From the NCBI RefSeq assembly GCF_051535215.1, contig NZ_JBPPLY010000003.1, forward strand, positions 186,001 to 250,000: a stretch of DNA of 64,000 nt, in the 5' to 3' direction. Origin of the DNA: Nitrobacter sp051535215. GTDB taxonomy: Bacteria > Pseudomonadota > Alphaproteobacteria > Rhizobiales > Xanthobacteraceae. How positions within the stretch are numbered: position 1 is the stretch's first letter; the number at the start of each line of letters is the position of its first letter. Below the pieces are notes generated by a model, which searched no databases, was not told the origin of the DNA, and saw only the letters and a program-made list of their open reading frames with translations. The position numbers and the translations under genes were made by a program. Below are positions 54,274 through 61,816 of the stretch, in pieces.

Positions 54274-54684
54274 CTATTTCCCGGGCATCCAGGGCTGGTA
54301 ATCGCCGGTCGCCTTGGGGCGGCGGCCGCTCACCATCGTCGACCCGGGCGGGCGATAGGCGGCCGGCGTGCCTGTCATGTTCGGCACATGCGGCTTCTGC
54401 CATTCGCGCGGCTTATAGTTTTCCTTGGTCGGCGGAACATCCACAACATGATGAATCCAGCCGTGCCACTCCGGCGGAATGCGGCTGGCTTCCGTATAGC
54501 CGTTGTAGACCACCCAGCGCCGCTCGAAACCGAGCGTCGGGTCGATCTTTCCGCCCCGCGTCCGGTAATAGCGGTTGCCCTGGCTGTCCTGCCCGACCAG
54601 TTCGCCAAAGCGCCACGTCCAGAGCTGCGTGCCGAAGGTCTGGCCGTTCCACCAGGTAAAGAGTTTAAGGAAAAACTGCTTCAT
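54274..54684 (-). CDS. NDUFA12-family complex I accessory protein
   Basis: A 136-residue homologue of the mitochondrial NDUFA12 (17.2 kDa) subunit: FGTQLWTWRFGELVGQDSQGNRYY, RRWVVYNGYTEASRIPPEWHGWIHH, then KPHVPNMTGT and YQPWMPGK. In alphaproteobacteria it is a supernumerary subunit of NADH:ubiquinone oxidoreductase. The start MKQFFLKLFTWW at 54684 is family-like. It usually directly neighbours DUF2155; here the FecR gene lies between them. Confidence 0.93.
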   Translation of the reverse strand: MKQFFLKLFTWWNGQTFGTQLWTWRFGELVGQDSQGNRYYRTRGGKIDPTLGFERRWVVYNGYTEASRIPPEWHGWIHHVVDVPPTKENYKPREWQKPHVPNMTGTPAAYRPPGSTMVSGRRPKATGDYQPWMPGK

Positions 54685-54986
54685 GGCCGGATTCCATTGC
54701 CGAAAGGGGCATAGTACCTCGATTTGATGGCATCCCGCCGCGCTCTTGTCCAGCGCGACCCGCGGCTGAATGGCGCGTCCCGGCCTGACGGCCGACGGGT
54801 TGCGGATCGGTCCGAATTGGCGGGTTGCGCCTTCGGCCAAGCTGCCTTACAGACCCACCTCCCCTCCGTCCGGCGAGATATCCGCTGCGCCCGACACCGC
54901 ACTCTGTATCCAAGGTTGCGGGCTGTTGACGGGCAAGACAGAACCCTGAATGTTGCCGTCAGGCATGAAAATATAAAGGCTGCGAA
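54685..54986. other. Divergent intergenic region
   Basis: About 300 bases between NDUFA12 and the first GNAT gene. No gene or named site is supported; it should carry both promoters. Confidence 0.5.
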
Positions 54987-55268
54987 ATGTCCGAAGTCGT
55001 CAACAACATGGAAAAACATCGCTACGAACTCGAAGTGGACGGGCATATCGCCGCTGCCTACTATCGATTTCTGGACGGCATCATCGTGTTCACCCATACC
55101 CAGGTTCCGCCTGAACTCAGAGACAAGGGCGTTGCCTCGGAACTCGTGCAGGGCGCAATGGATCAGGTCCGCGCTGACAGATTCAGGGTCGGCGCTCAGT
55201 GTCCCTTCGTGAAAGACTGGCTTGAGAAGCATCCGGATTATGCCGATCTGCTGAGGCCGAATTTGTAA
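54987..55268 (+). CDS. Small GNAT-family N-acetyltransferase, copy 1
   Basis: The 93-residue protein belongs to the short acetyltransferase family with the Acetyltransf_CG fold. It has a strand HRYELEVDGHIAAAYYRF, the acetyl-CoA loop RDKGVASELVQGAM and a conserved cysteine in GAQCPFVKDWLEKHPDYADL. The ATG at 54987 has an AAAGG site; an internal ATG seven codons in is also possible. It is a paralogue of the next gene. Confidence 0.88.
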   Translation: MSEVVNNMEKHRYELEVDGHIAAAYYRFLDGIIVFTHTQVPPELRDKGVASELVQGAMDQVRADRFRVGAQCPFVKDWLEKHPDYADLLRPNL

Positions 55269-55355
55269 GAGGCTCAGCGCCCGCGCTCTTGAAGAGATTA
55301 CGCCCGCAGCGGGCCAAACTGAAGCGCCGGGTGGAATAAATAACCGAGCGCGAAC

Positions 55356-55628
55356 ATGATTGCGGTCAACGACAACAAAGCCCTGAGCCGCTTTGAACTG
55401 GAAGTCGAGGGCGGCGTTGCTTTCGCGAACTACCGCCTCGCGCCGGGTGTTGTCGTCATCACCCACACCGAAACGCCGCGCGAGCTGCGCGGGCGCGGCA
55501 TCGCGTCGGCGCTGGTGAAGGGTGCGCTGGCGCTGATCCGATCCGAGGGCCTGAAGGTGGTCGCCGGCTGCGGTTTCGTCGCCAACTATCTTGACAAACA
55601 TCCGGAAGAAGCCGACCGCGTGGCTTGA
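55356..55628 (+). CDS. Small GNAT-family N-acetyltransferase, copy 2
   Basis: The 90-residue protein has the same layout as the preceding gene: SRFELEVEGGVAFANYRL, RGRGIASALVKGALALIR and GCGFVANYLDKHPEEAD. The two are tandem duplicates that have diverged widely but keep the acetyl-CoA loop and the terminal cysteine/aromatic motif (C-x-F-V-x-x-x-L-x-K-H-P). The substrates are unknown. Confidence 0.88.
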   Translation: MIAVNDNKALSRFELEVEGGVAFANYRLAPGVVVITHTETPRELRGRGIASALVKGALALIRSEGLKVVAGCGFVANYLDKHPEEADRVA

Positions 55629-55714
55629 GGCTGCGGGTCAACCGCTGGACGCCAGCGGACGTCCGCTGCTGCGTCTTCGCTTCCGGTTGAATCAGAAGCT
55701 CCCCACTATTGTCT

Positions 55715-55799
55715 TGATGCGTTTTCTTGACGCGAACCGGTGTCTATCCTCGGATCAAGTCCGAGGACATGTTTCGCTCGAAAACACCCTAACGCATCA
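55715..55799. repeat. Intergenic palindromic repeat with inverted ends
   Basis: Perfect 9-base inverted ends TGATGCGTT and AACGCATCA flank an inner hairpin CCTCGGA-TCAAG-TCCGAGG and the family core TTCTTGACGCGAACCGG. The right end includes the stop codon of the DUF3597 gene (55797-55799), so the element has fused to the gene's 3' end. Confidence 0.8.
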
Positions 55800-56174
55800 G
55801 TGCTGCTTGATATCGGGCGGCAGCTTGCCACCGTTGGCTGCGAGTTGAGCCATCATCTGCTTATGCAGCCAGATGTTCATTGCCGCTGAATCGTTGGTGT
55901 CGCCGGAATACTTGAGATCCTTCGCCAGTTCCTTGCGGGCGCTCAGGCTGGAGTCGATATCGAGAGCCTTCATCAGATCGACGATCGATGTCCGCCATGC
56001 GAGCTTTTCCTTCTTGGCGGCGACGGCCTTGTCGAGAATGGCCGCGACATCAACGCTGCCCGCGGGCGCAGCGCCCGATGGAGCGACAGCGCCGCCGCCT
56101 GCTTCAGGCGCCGGTGTTGCCGCTTCGGCGTGTGTGCCGAAGATGGCGCCCATGATCTTTCCGAATATGCTCAT
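55797..56174 (-). CDS. DUF3597 protein
   Basis: A 125-residue protein starting MSIFGKIMGAIFG. An Ala/Pro/Gly-rich linker (about 17-45) precedes the DUF3597 domain (VDVAAILDKAVAAKKEKLAW, RTSIVDLMKALDIDSSL, RKELAKDLKYSGDTNDSAAM). The family has a LysM-free all-helical fold and unknown function. The upstream open frame is not family-like. Its stop lies inside a palindromic repeat. Confidence 0.9.
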   Translation of the reverse strand: MSIFGKIMGAIFGTHAEAATPAPEAGGGAVAPSGAAPAGSVDVAAILDKAVAAKKEKLAWRTSIVDLMKALDIDSSLSARKELAKDLKYSGDTNDSAAMNIWLHKQMMAQLAANGGKLPPDIKQH

Positions 56175-56622
56175 TGTGCCGCTCCAATAGCTTCTCGTCT
56201 TGTGCAGATCAATCCGGGGCGGAACTCGCGTCCGTTTCCGTCCGGTCGCGAAAAGAGTAGCCGCCTCGTTACGGCTTGCCAATGACAATGCCACGCCGCG
56301 TGAAAGAGAGCGCTTGTTTGGTTCGCTGCTAGCGACATCACAATGTCGCATTTGACACTGTCGCGCTTTGCGAACGGGTTTGCTCGCATGCAATTCAAAG
56401 TCGCGACGACATGGCCTCCTGTTACCGCACTGACCGGCGGCCGAAAAAAATCACTGAACAGTGAGCAACGAAAACCAGCGATAGGGATTAGAATTGCCTT
56501 ACAGGTCGCGGCAAGACCAGGTTCCTTGCTTTCGCGTCTGGGCTTGATCGTGATCGTTTCCGGAGGGCCAAACCTGCGCCTTCTGACGGCGTGATTGGCC
56601 CCGTGAAAGGGAGACAACGAAC
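56175..56622. other. Divergent intergenic region
   Basis: About 450 bases between the DUF3597 and DUF2189 genes. The middle (about 56400-56480) is AT-richer. No gene is supported. Confidence 0.5.
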
Positions 56623-57558
56623 ATGGCCACCTCTTATCCTGTTGACGCCACGTCACGACTACGATCAGGAACGGTCGCCACCGATGGACCGGTTATCCGG
56701 CACATCGGCCTCTCCGACCTTTTCGATGCGCTGAGGCTGGGCTGGGAAGACTTCAAGGCGGTGCCCAGCCACGCCATTGTCCTTTGTGTGATCTATCCCA
56801 TAATCGGAATTCTTGTAGCGCGGATGGTGCTCGGCTATTCGGTCTTGCCGATGCTGTTTCCGATCGCCGCCGGCTTTGCGCTGATCGGGCCGTTTGCGGC
56901 GCTTGGACTTTATGAACTGAGCTATCGGCGCGAACTCGGCATGGAGGCGTCCGCCTGGCACGCGTTCCGCGTGTTGCGGGCACCGTCGTTCGGCTCGATG
57001 CTCGGACTCGGCGCGCTCCTGCTTGTCATTTTCTTCGTCTGGTTGGCGACGGCGCACGCAATTTACGTGTCCACCTTCGGCAACGCCCCGGCATCGGTTA
57101 TTCCCGATTTCCTCGGACGAGTCTTCACCACCTCCGAGGGCTGGCGTCTCATCGTGGTCGGCTGCGGCGTCGGCTTCCTGTTTGCGGCCGTCACCTTGTG
57201 CATCAGTATCGTATCGTTCCCGCTGATGCTTCATCAGCACGCCGACATGGCCGACGCCATGCTGACGTCGATGCGCGTAGTTGCGAAGAATCCTCTCGCA
57301 GCCGCGGAATGGGGCTTGATCGTCGCCGTCCTGCTGGTGATCGGGTCGATCCCCTTCTTCCTCGGCCTTACCATCGTGATGCCGTTGCTCGGTCATGCGA
57401 CGTGGCACCTCTATCGCAAGGCGATCGAGAGCCCTTTGACGTCGTCAGCACACGAGGTTCCAGAAACGGAAAGGGAAAAGCGCTACGCGGCGGACTTCCC
57501 TTCTGTCCTGTTCCCGCCTTACGGGCGCAAGCACCGATTCTACGATAGCGCGGATTGA
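56623..57558 (+). CDS. DUF2189 integral membrane protein
   Basis: The 311-residue protein has about six membrane helices. The motif IRHIGLSDLFDALRLGWEDF before the first helix and ALIGPFAALGLYELSYRRELG are typical of DUF2189. Later helices include MLGLGALLLVIFFVWLATAH, LIVVGCGVGFLFAAVTLCI and LIVAVLLVIGSIPFFLGL. A conserved GHATWHLYRKAIE closes the domain. The function is unknown; it is probably an inner-membrane channel-like or stress-related protein. Confidence 0.9.
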   Translation: MATSYPVDATSRLRSGTVATDGPVIRHIGLSDLFDALRLGWEDFKAVPSHAIVLCVIYPIIGILVARMVLGYSVLPMLFPIAAGFALIGPFAALGLYELSYRRELGMEASAWHAFRVLRAPSFGSMLGLGALLLVIFFVWLATAHAIYVSTFGNAPASVIPDFLGRVFTTSEGWRLIVVGCGVGFLFAAVTLCISIVSFPLMLHQHADMADAMLTSMRVVAKNPLAAAEWGLIVAVLLVIGSIPFFLGLTIVMPLLGHATWHLYRKAIESPLTSSAHEVPETEREKRYAADFPSVLFPPYGRKHRFYDSAD

Positions 57559-57637
57559 CGGGAAGACGCATGCCTCTCACACGGCCGTCGCGAGACGGTC
57601 GTGTGAAATGTTCAGCCAGAACCTCGCTGCCGATGGA

Positions 57638-57712
57638 ATCAGAATGCTCTATGATTTTGTCTTGCCGCGCTTCTTGACGCGAACCCGTATTCCCTTCGCT
57701 CACAAATGATAA
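57638..57712. repeat. Degenerate intergenic palindromic repeat copy
   Basis: AATCAGAATGCTCTATGATT, then CTTCTTGACGCGAACCCG and CCCTTCGCTCACAAATGA, retain the pattern of the copy at 55715 with many changes. Confidence 0.55.
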
Positions 57713-57772
57713 AGCGCCCAGCCCCATCACGGTGACCGCTGAGATTTCGTAAGCAGGATCATCTTGATAACA

Positions 57773-57788
57773 ATGAATATATATTCAT
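57773..57788. promoter_or_regulatory. Perfect 16-bp AT-rich palindrome upstream of trmFO
   Basis: ATGAATATATATTCAT is fully self-complementary and sits 120 bases before the trmFO start in otherwise GC-rich DNA. It could be an operator for a dimeric regulator or part of a promoter. No known consensus is matched with certainty. Confidence 0.4.
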
Positions 57789-57907
57789 ATCTATCAGCTC
57801 ATCCTGCGCTCGCGGGAAACTCGATACAGCGCCGCGCACCGTTTACTCCATGACTGCTGCCGCAAAGGCGATTCCCCTGGACGGGAAAACGCGCTACCCC
57901 TTTGTCC

Positions 57908-59341
57908 ATGACACAGATCGACTTCTCCAACGCCGCCGTTCATATCGTCGGTGGCGGCCTCGCCGGCTCGGAGGCCGCCTGGCAGGTCGCCAATAATGGC
58001 GTTCGGGTGGTGGTGCACGAGATGCGGCCACAGCGAATGACCGCGGCGCATCAGACCGATGGCCTGGCGGAACTTGTCTGTTCCAATTCGTTCCGCTCCG
58101 ATGATGCGGCGAACAACGCGGTCGGGTTGCTTCATGCCGAGATGCGGCGGCTTGGATCGCTGATCATGCGCTGCGCCGACGCCAATCAGGTGCCGGCCGG
58201 TGGCGCGCTGGCGGTGGATCGCGAAGGCTTTTCGTCCGCCGTGACCAAAGCCCTCGGCGATCACCCGTTGATCGAGATCAGCCGGGCCGAGGTCGCCGGC
58301 CTGCCGCCTGCGGACTGGCGCAACGTCATCATCGCCACCGGTCCCCTCACCACGGCTCCCCTCGCCGATGCGATCCGCGCGCTCACCGATGAATCCGCCC
58401 TGGCTTTTTTTGACGCGATCGCGCCGATCGTCCATCGCGACTCCATCGACATGTCGAAGGCCTGGTTCCAGTCACGCTATGACAAGACTGGTCCGGGCGG
58501 CAGCGGCGCCGATTACATCAATTGCCCGATGACCGAGGCGCAGTATCACGCCTTCGTGGACGCACTGATCGAGGGCGAGAAAGCCACCTTCAAGGACTGG
58601 GAGACCGACACGCCCTACTTCGACGGCTGCCTGCCGATCGAGGTCATGGCTGAACGCGGCCGTGAGACTTTGCGGCACGGTCCGATGAAGCCGGTCGGCC
58701 TCACCAATCCGCACGAGCCCACAGTGAAGCCCTATGCCATTGTGCAGTTGCGACAGGACAACAAGCTCGGCACGCTTTACAACATCGTCGGATTCCAGAC
58801 CAAGCTGAAGCACGGCGCGCAGACCCGCATCTTCCGCACCATTCCGGGACTTGAGAACGCGGAGTTCGCCCGCCTCGGCGGCTTGCACCGCAACACGTTC
58901 CTGAATTCGCCGAAACTGCTCGACCCGCAGTTGCGCCTGCGCGCCGAGCCGCGGCTGCGCTTCGCCGGGCAGATGACGGGGTGCGAAGGCTATGTGGAAT
59001 CCGCGGCCATCGGCCTGATCGCCGGCCTCTATGCCGCGTCCGACGCGCGCGGGCGGATCCTTTCGACTCCGCCCCCGACCACGGCGCTGGGCGCGCTGCT
59101 CGGCCACATCACCGGCGGACACATCGAGACCATCGACGCCGGACCGCGCTCGTTCCAGCCGATGAACGTCAACTTCGGCTTGTTTCCGCCGCTCGCCAAT
59201 CCACCGACGAAGAAGCCGGACGGCACGCGGCTGCGCGGCAACGAGAAGACGACAGCGAAAAAACAGGCGGTCTGTGCCCGCGCGCTCACCGATCTCGACC
59301 GCTGGATCGCGGACGCGCTTCGTCCGGCAGCGGCCGCATAG
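57908..59341 (+). CDS. trmFO: tRNA m5U54 methyltransferase, folate-dependent
   Basis: TrmFO makes 5-methyluridine at position 54 of tRNA using methylenetetrahydrofolate and FADH2. The 477-residue protein shows the FAD Rossmann motif VHIVGGGLAGSEAAWQ, HEMRPQRMTAAHQTDGLAELVCSNSFRSDDA and the later signature QMTGCEGYVESAAIGLIAG. The ATG at 57908 is preferred over a TTG two codons upstream. The gene uses the same folate one-carbon pool as glyA, although the two are far apart in the window. Confidence 0.95.
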   Translation: MTQIDFSNAAVHIVGGGLAGSEAAWQVANNGVRVVVHEMRPQRMTAAHQTDGLAELVCSNSFRSDDAANNAVGLLHAEMRRLGSLIMRCADANQVPAGGALAVDREGFSSAVTKALGDHPLIEISRAEVAGLPPADWRNVIIATGPLTTAPLADAIRALTDESALAFFDAIAPIVHRDSIDMSKAWFQSRYDKTGPGGSGADYINCPMTEAQYHAFVDALIEGEKATFKDWETDTPYFDGCLPIEVMAERGRETLRHGPMKPVGLTNPHEPTVKPYAIVQLRQDNKLGTLYNIVGFQTKLKHGAQTRIFRTIPGLENAEFARLGGLHRNTFLNSPKLLDPQLRLRAEPRLRFAGQMTGCEGYVESAAIGLIAGLYAASDARGRILSTPPPTTALGALLGHITGGHIETIDAGPRSFQPMNVNFGLFPPLANPPTKKPDGTRLRGNEKTTAKKQAVCARALTDLDRWIADALRPAAAA

Positions 59342-59365
59342 TTCAACGCGTTTTCAGGATCGTTC

Positions 59366-60466
59366 ATGTCCCTTCCGAAACAGGACGCCGCATTCCTGTC
59401 CACAACCTGGACCGAGGGTGTCCTGCTGAAGCGCGACGTGTTCTCGACCGTCGAGCGGGGACGTTTCCGAACGGACTCCGGCGAGGTCGACGCGGTGCTG
59501 CGGCGGCTCGATCAGGTGCCGTGGTGGTCTTATCCCGTCGCGCGGCATCTGTTCGAGCGCGAACGCAAGGCATTGACGCTCGCACGCGATCTCGGCGTCG
59601 GCCCGAAGCTGTTGTGGAACGGCCGCCGCTCGCTGGTACGCGGTTTCGTCGACGGCGTGGCGCTTCATCTCGCCAAACCTTATGACGACCTCGCATACTT
59701 TCAGTCCGGCAAGCTTGCGCTGCGCAAGCTGCATCGCGCCGGCATCTGCCACAACGATCTCGCCAAGGAACAGAACTGGCTGCGCGGCAGCGACGGCCGC
59801 GCCTACCTGACCGACTTCCAGTTAGCTGCCTGCTTCACGCGACGCTCGCCGCTGTTTCGTATCGCCGCTTACGAAGACCTGCGGCATCTTCTGAAGCACA
59901 AGCGCACGTATGCACCGAACGCCCTGACGCCGAGTGAGCGGAGGATCCTTGCGCACAAGTCGATCATCGCGCGCACCTGGCTGATGACCGGCAAGAAGGT
60001 ATATCAGGCCATCACGCGCGGGCTGTTCAGCTTCACCGACCGCGAGGGCGGCGGCCGTCGTCTCGTCAACGACGCCCCTGTGCTGATCGCGCGCATCCGC
60101 GAAAACAGCGACGTACGTGACGCCGCCATCGTCGCATTCGCCGACCGCCGCACCGGCGTCGGGCTTTACGCCTTTGTGGAAGCCGATCAGGCCGGGTTGG
60201 AAGCGCAGTTGCGCTCGGCGCTCGGCTCGGTGCGCACCCCGAAACCACCGGAGCACATCCAGATCGTTCCCAGCCTGCCGCGCGATGCGAGCGGCAAGGT
60301 ACGCACGGAAATCCTGCAGCTCATTGCGATGAACCAGATCGATCTGATCGAGCCGCTGATCACCAGCCCCGCGGACCGTGAATTCTTCCGAGGTATTTTG
60401 GAAAGCCGGAAAAACCTGCGCGACCGCTTCAACTTTGCTTCGACCGACCAGGCACTTCCATCCTGA
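59366..60466 (+). CDS. Kinase-like domain fused to an acyl-CoA-synthetase C-terminal domain
   Basis: The 366-residue protein has an N-terminal protein-kinase-like/Kdo-kinase-like domain (about 15-200). Its catalytic loop is H129-N-D131 in HRAGICHNDLAKEQNWL, with Asn137 for metal, and a DFG-like D150-F-Q. The usual ATP-binding lysine position appears to hold Arg (VDAVLRRLD). Residues about 233-325 then match the C-terminal domain of AMP-forming ligases: LIARIRENSDVRDAAIVAFAD, RTGVGLYAFV, PSLPRDASGKVRTEIL with the catalytic-type Lys311. The large adenylating N-domain is absent. It follows trmFO by 24 bases. The function is unknown. Confidence 0.82.
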   Translation: MSLPKQDAAFLSTTWTEGVLLKRDVFSTVERGRFRTDSGEVDAVLRRLDQVPWWSYPVARHLFERERKALTLARDLGVGPKLLWNGRRSLVRGFVDGVALHLAKPYDDLAYFQSGKLALRKLHRAGICHNDLAKEQNWLRGSDGRAYLTDFQLAACFTRRSPLFRIAAYEDLRHLLKHKRTYAPNALTPSERRILAHKSIIARTWLMTGKKVYQAITRGLFSFTDREGGGRRLVNDAPVLIARIRENSDVRDAAIVAFADRRTGVGLYAFVEADQAGLEAQLRSALGSVRTPKPPEHIQIVPSLPRDASGKVRTEILQLIAMNQIDLIEPLITSPADREFFRGILESRKNLRDRFNFASTDQALPS

Positions 60467-60469
60467 TCG

Positions 60470-61333
60470 TCAGTCGCGAAACGGCCTCGCGCGGGAGGCG
60501 CGCCACAACGTCCACAGAATGCGCAGCCGCGATGCGGGCCGCGGCATGAAGGGATCGTTATCCGCGCGGGGCTGATCGTTCACCGCACGGCGCACCATCG
60601 CGAGCGGGAGATAGACTGTTCGCGACCGCGGCGGGGCGTCCGGCAGCATGGCCATCGCGTTTTCCAGATGCGATCGTGCATCTTCCGCGAGCGCGCGGAG
60701 GGCCGCGCGAAGCGCCGGCGTGTCCTGGCCCGCAAACATCTTTTCCGGATCGACGCCGTGCTGCTCCAGCAATTGCAGCGGCACGAACGACTGCCGCCTT
60801 GATGCGTCAAAACCCAGTTGCGCGATCACCTGTGCGATGCCGTGCGCAAGGCCGGCGTGGCGCGCCAGATGATCCATCGTATCGGTCTCGTGTCCGACGA
60901 CGCGTGCGGCGAGCGAAAACAGCGCGCACGAGGTATCGTCGAGATATTGTTCGAGCGCCGTCATGTCCGGCATCGGATCGTTGTAGAGGTCGAACTGATG
61001 CGCCTCGATCAGCCGCGACAGACGTTCGACCGGCAAACCGTGGTTGCGAACCGCGAGCAACAGTTCGGCCGCGACCGGATTGCCTTCGACCCCGCCGTGG
61101 CCTGCGCCGGCGAGCATATCGGTCCACCATTGCAGGCGAATTTCGCCCGGCAGCGGCTGTGTGATCTGCTCCCGGACCTTGGCTATCTCGACGTTGAAGG
61201 CATAAAGGGCCAGCAGCGCGCGGCGGCTACGCGGCGGCGCGAACAACGTCGCCGCGTAGTTTTCGAAATCGTGGTTGCGCACAAGCTCCGCGCAGAACGC
61301 AGCGGACGAACTTTCAGATGCACCGTCGCTCAT
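60470..61333 (-). CDS. Squalene/phytoene synthase-like protein (NDUFAF6-like)
   Basis: The 287-residue protein has the all-helical isoprenoid-synthase fold: FAPPRSRRALLALYAFNVEIAKVRE, LQWWTDMLAGA, EAHQFDLYNDPM, AGLAHGIAQVI. The aspartate-rich motifs of true phytoene or squalene synthases are degenerate (NVEIAKVRE lacks the DxxxD). It therefore fits the NDUFAF6 group, complex I assembly factors, better than a carotenoid enzyme. It is preceded on the same strand by an NDUFAF3-like gene, supporting a complex I role. Confidence 0.82.
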   Translation of the reverse strand: MSDGASESSSAAFCAELVRNHDFENYAATLFAPPRSRRALLALYAFNVEIAKVREQITQPLPGEIRLQWWTDMLAGAGHGGVEGNPVAAELLLAVRNHGLPVERLSRLIEAHQFDLYNDPMPDMTALEQYLDDTSCALFSLAARVVGHETDTMDHLARHAGLAHGIAQVIAQLGFDASRRQSFVPLQLLEQHGVDPEKMFAGQDTPALRAALRALAEDARSHLENAMAMLPDAPPRSRTVYLPLAMVRRAVNDQPRADNDPFMPRPASRLRILWTLWRASRARPFRD

Positions 61334-61429
61334 GACGTCACGCGCAGGACCGTCGGGTACCGCCTCGCCATCGCGCTTGTCATGGAACGGATATCAGCAC
61401 CATCAGGCGCTGCCAGTGAGGTAAGGTTG

Positions 61430-61816
61430 TCATGGAACGGCTATCAGCGCCGCCGCGACCCGGCGCCGCTCGCCCAGCATGATGTTGTAGGTCCGGATCG
61501 CTGCTCCGGTCAGCATGGTGTCCACTCCGACGCTCACGCGGCGCAGGGCTTGGCGCAGTTCGGCAGGAGCAAGCCAGACCTCGGTGCCGGTGCCGATCAG
61601 CAACGTATCAATCGCGGCCGAGCCCGCAAAGACGCGCGCCAGCGCGCGGCGATCGATGTCGTCCGGCCGGGTCACGGACCACGCCCAGATGCCATCCGGC
61701 AGGCACAGCAGCGAGCCGCGATGCGACATGGTATCGAAGCGAAAGCCGCCGCTGCCATAGGCCTCGATCGCCGCAGGCCGCGGGAGGTGCGGCACCTCCG
61801 GCAGGTCGCCGCTCAC
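61430..61816 (-). CDS. Mth938-like/NDUFAF3-like protein
   Basis: A 128-residue protein of the Mth938 (DUF498) family, whose mitochondrial member NDUFAF3 assists complex I assembly. Visible features are IEAYGSGGFRFDTMSHRGSLLCLPDGIWAW, IDTLLIGTGTEVWLAP and the C-terminal helix RTYNIMLGERRRVAAALIAV. The GTG at 61816 overlaps the secF stop by GTGA, so it is translationally coupled to secF. The secDF-Mth938-phytoene synthase order recurs in alphaproteobacteria. Confidence 0.9.
   Translation of the reverse strand: MSGDLPEVPHLPRPAAIEAYGSGGFRFDTMSHRGSLLCLPDGIWAWSVTRPDDIDRRALARVFAGSAAIDTLLIGTGTEVWLAPAELRQALRRVSVGVDTMLTGAAIRTYNIMLGERRRVAAALIAVP

Larger units (their letters stand above)
57559..57907. 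other. Intergenic region upstream of trmFO
   Basis: About 350 bases with no gene. It contains a degenerate palindromic repeat copy and a perfect 16-base AT-rich palindrome (57773-57788). Confidence 0.6.

Noticed and set aside
60470..61333. Carotenoid phytoene synthase (crtB)
   Set aside because: The aspartate-rich catalytic motifs are degenerate and the neighbours are complex I assembly and Sec genes, not carotenoid genes.
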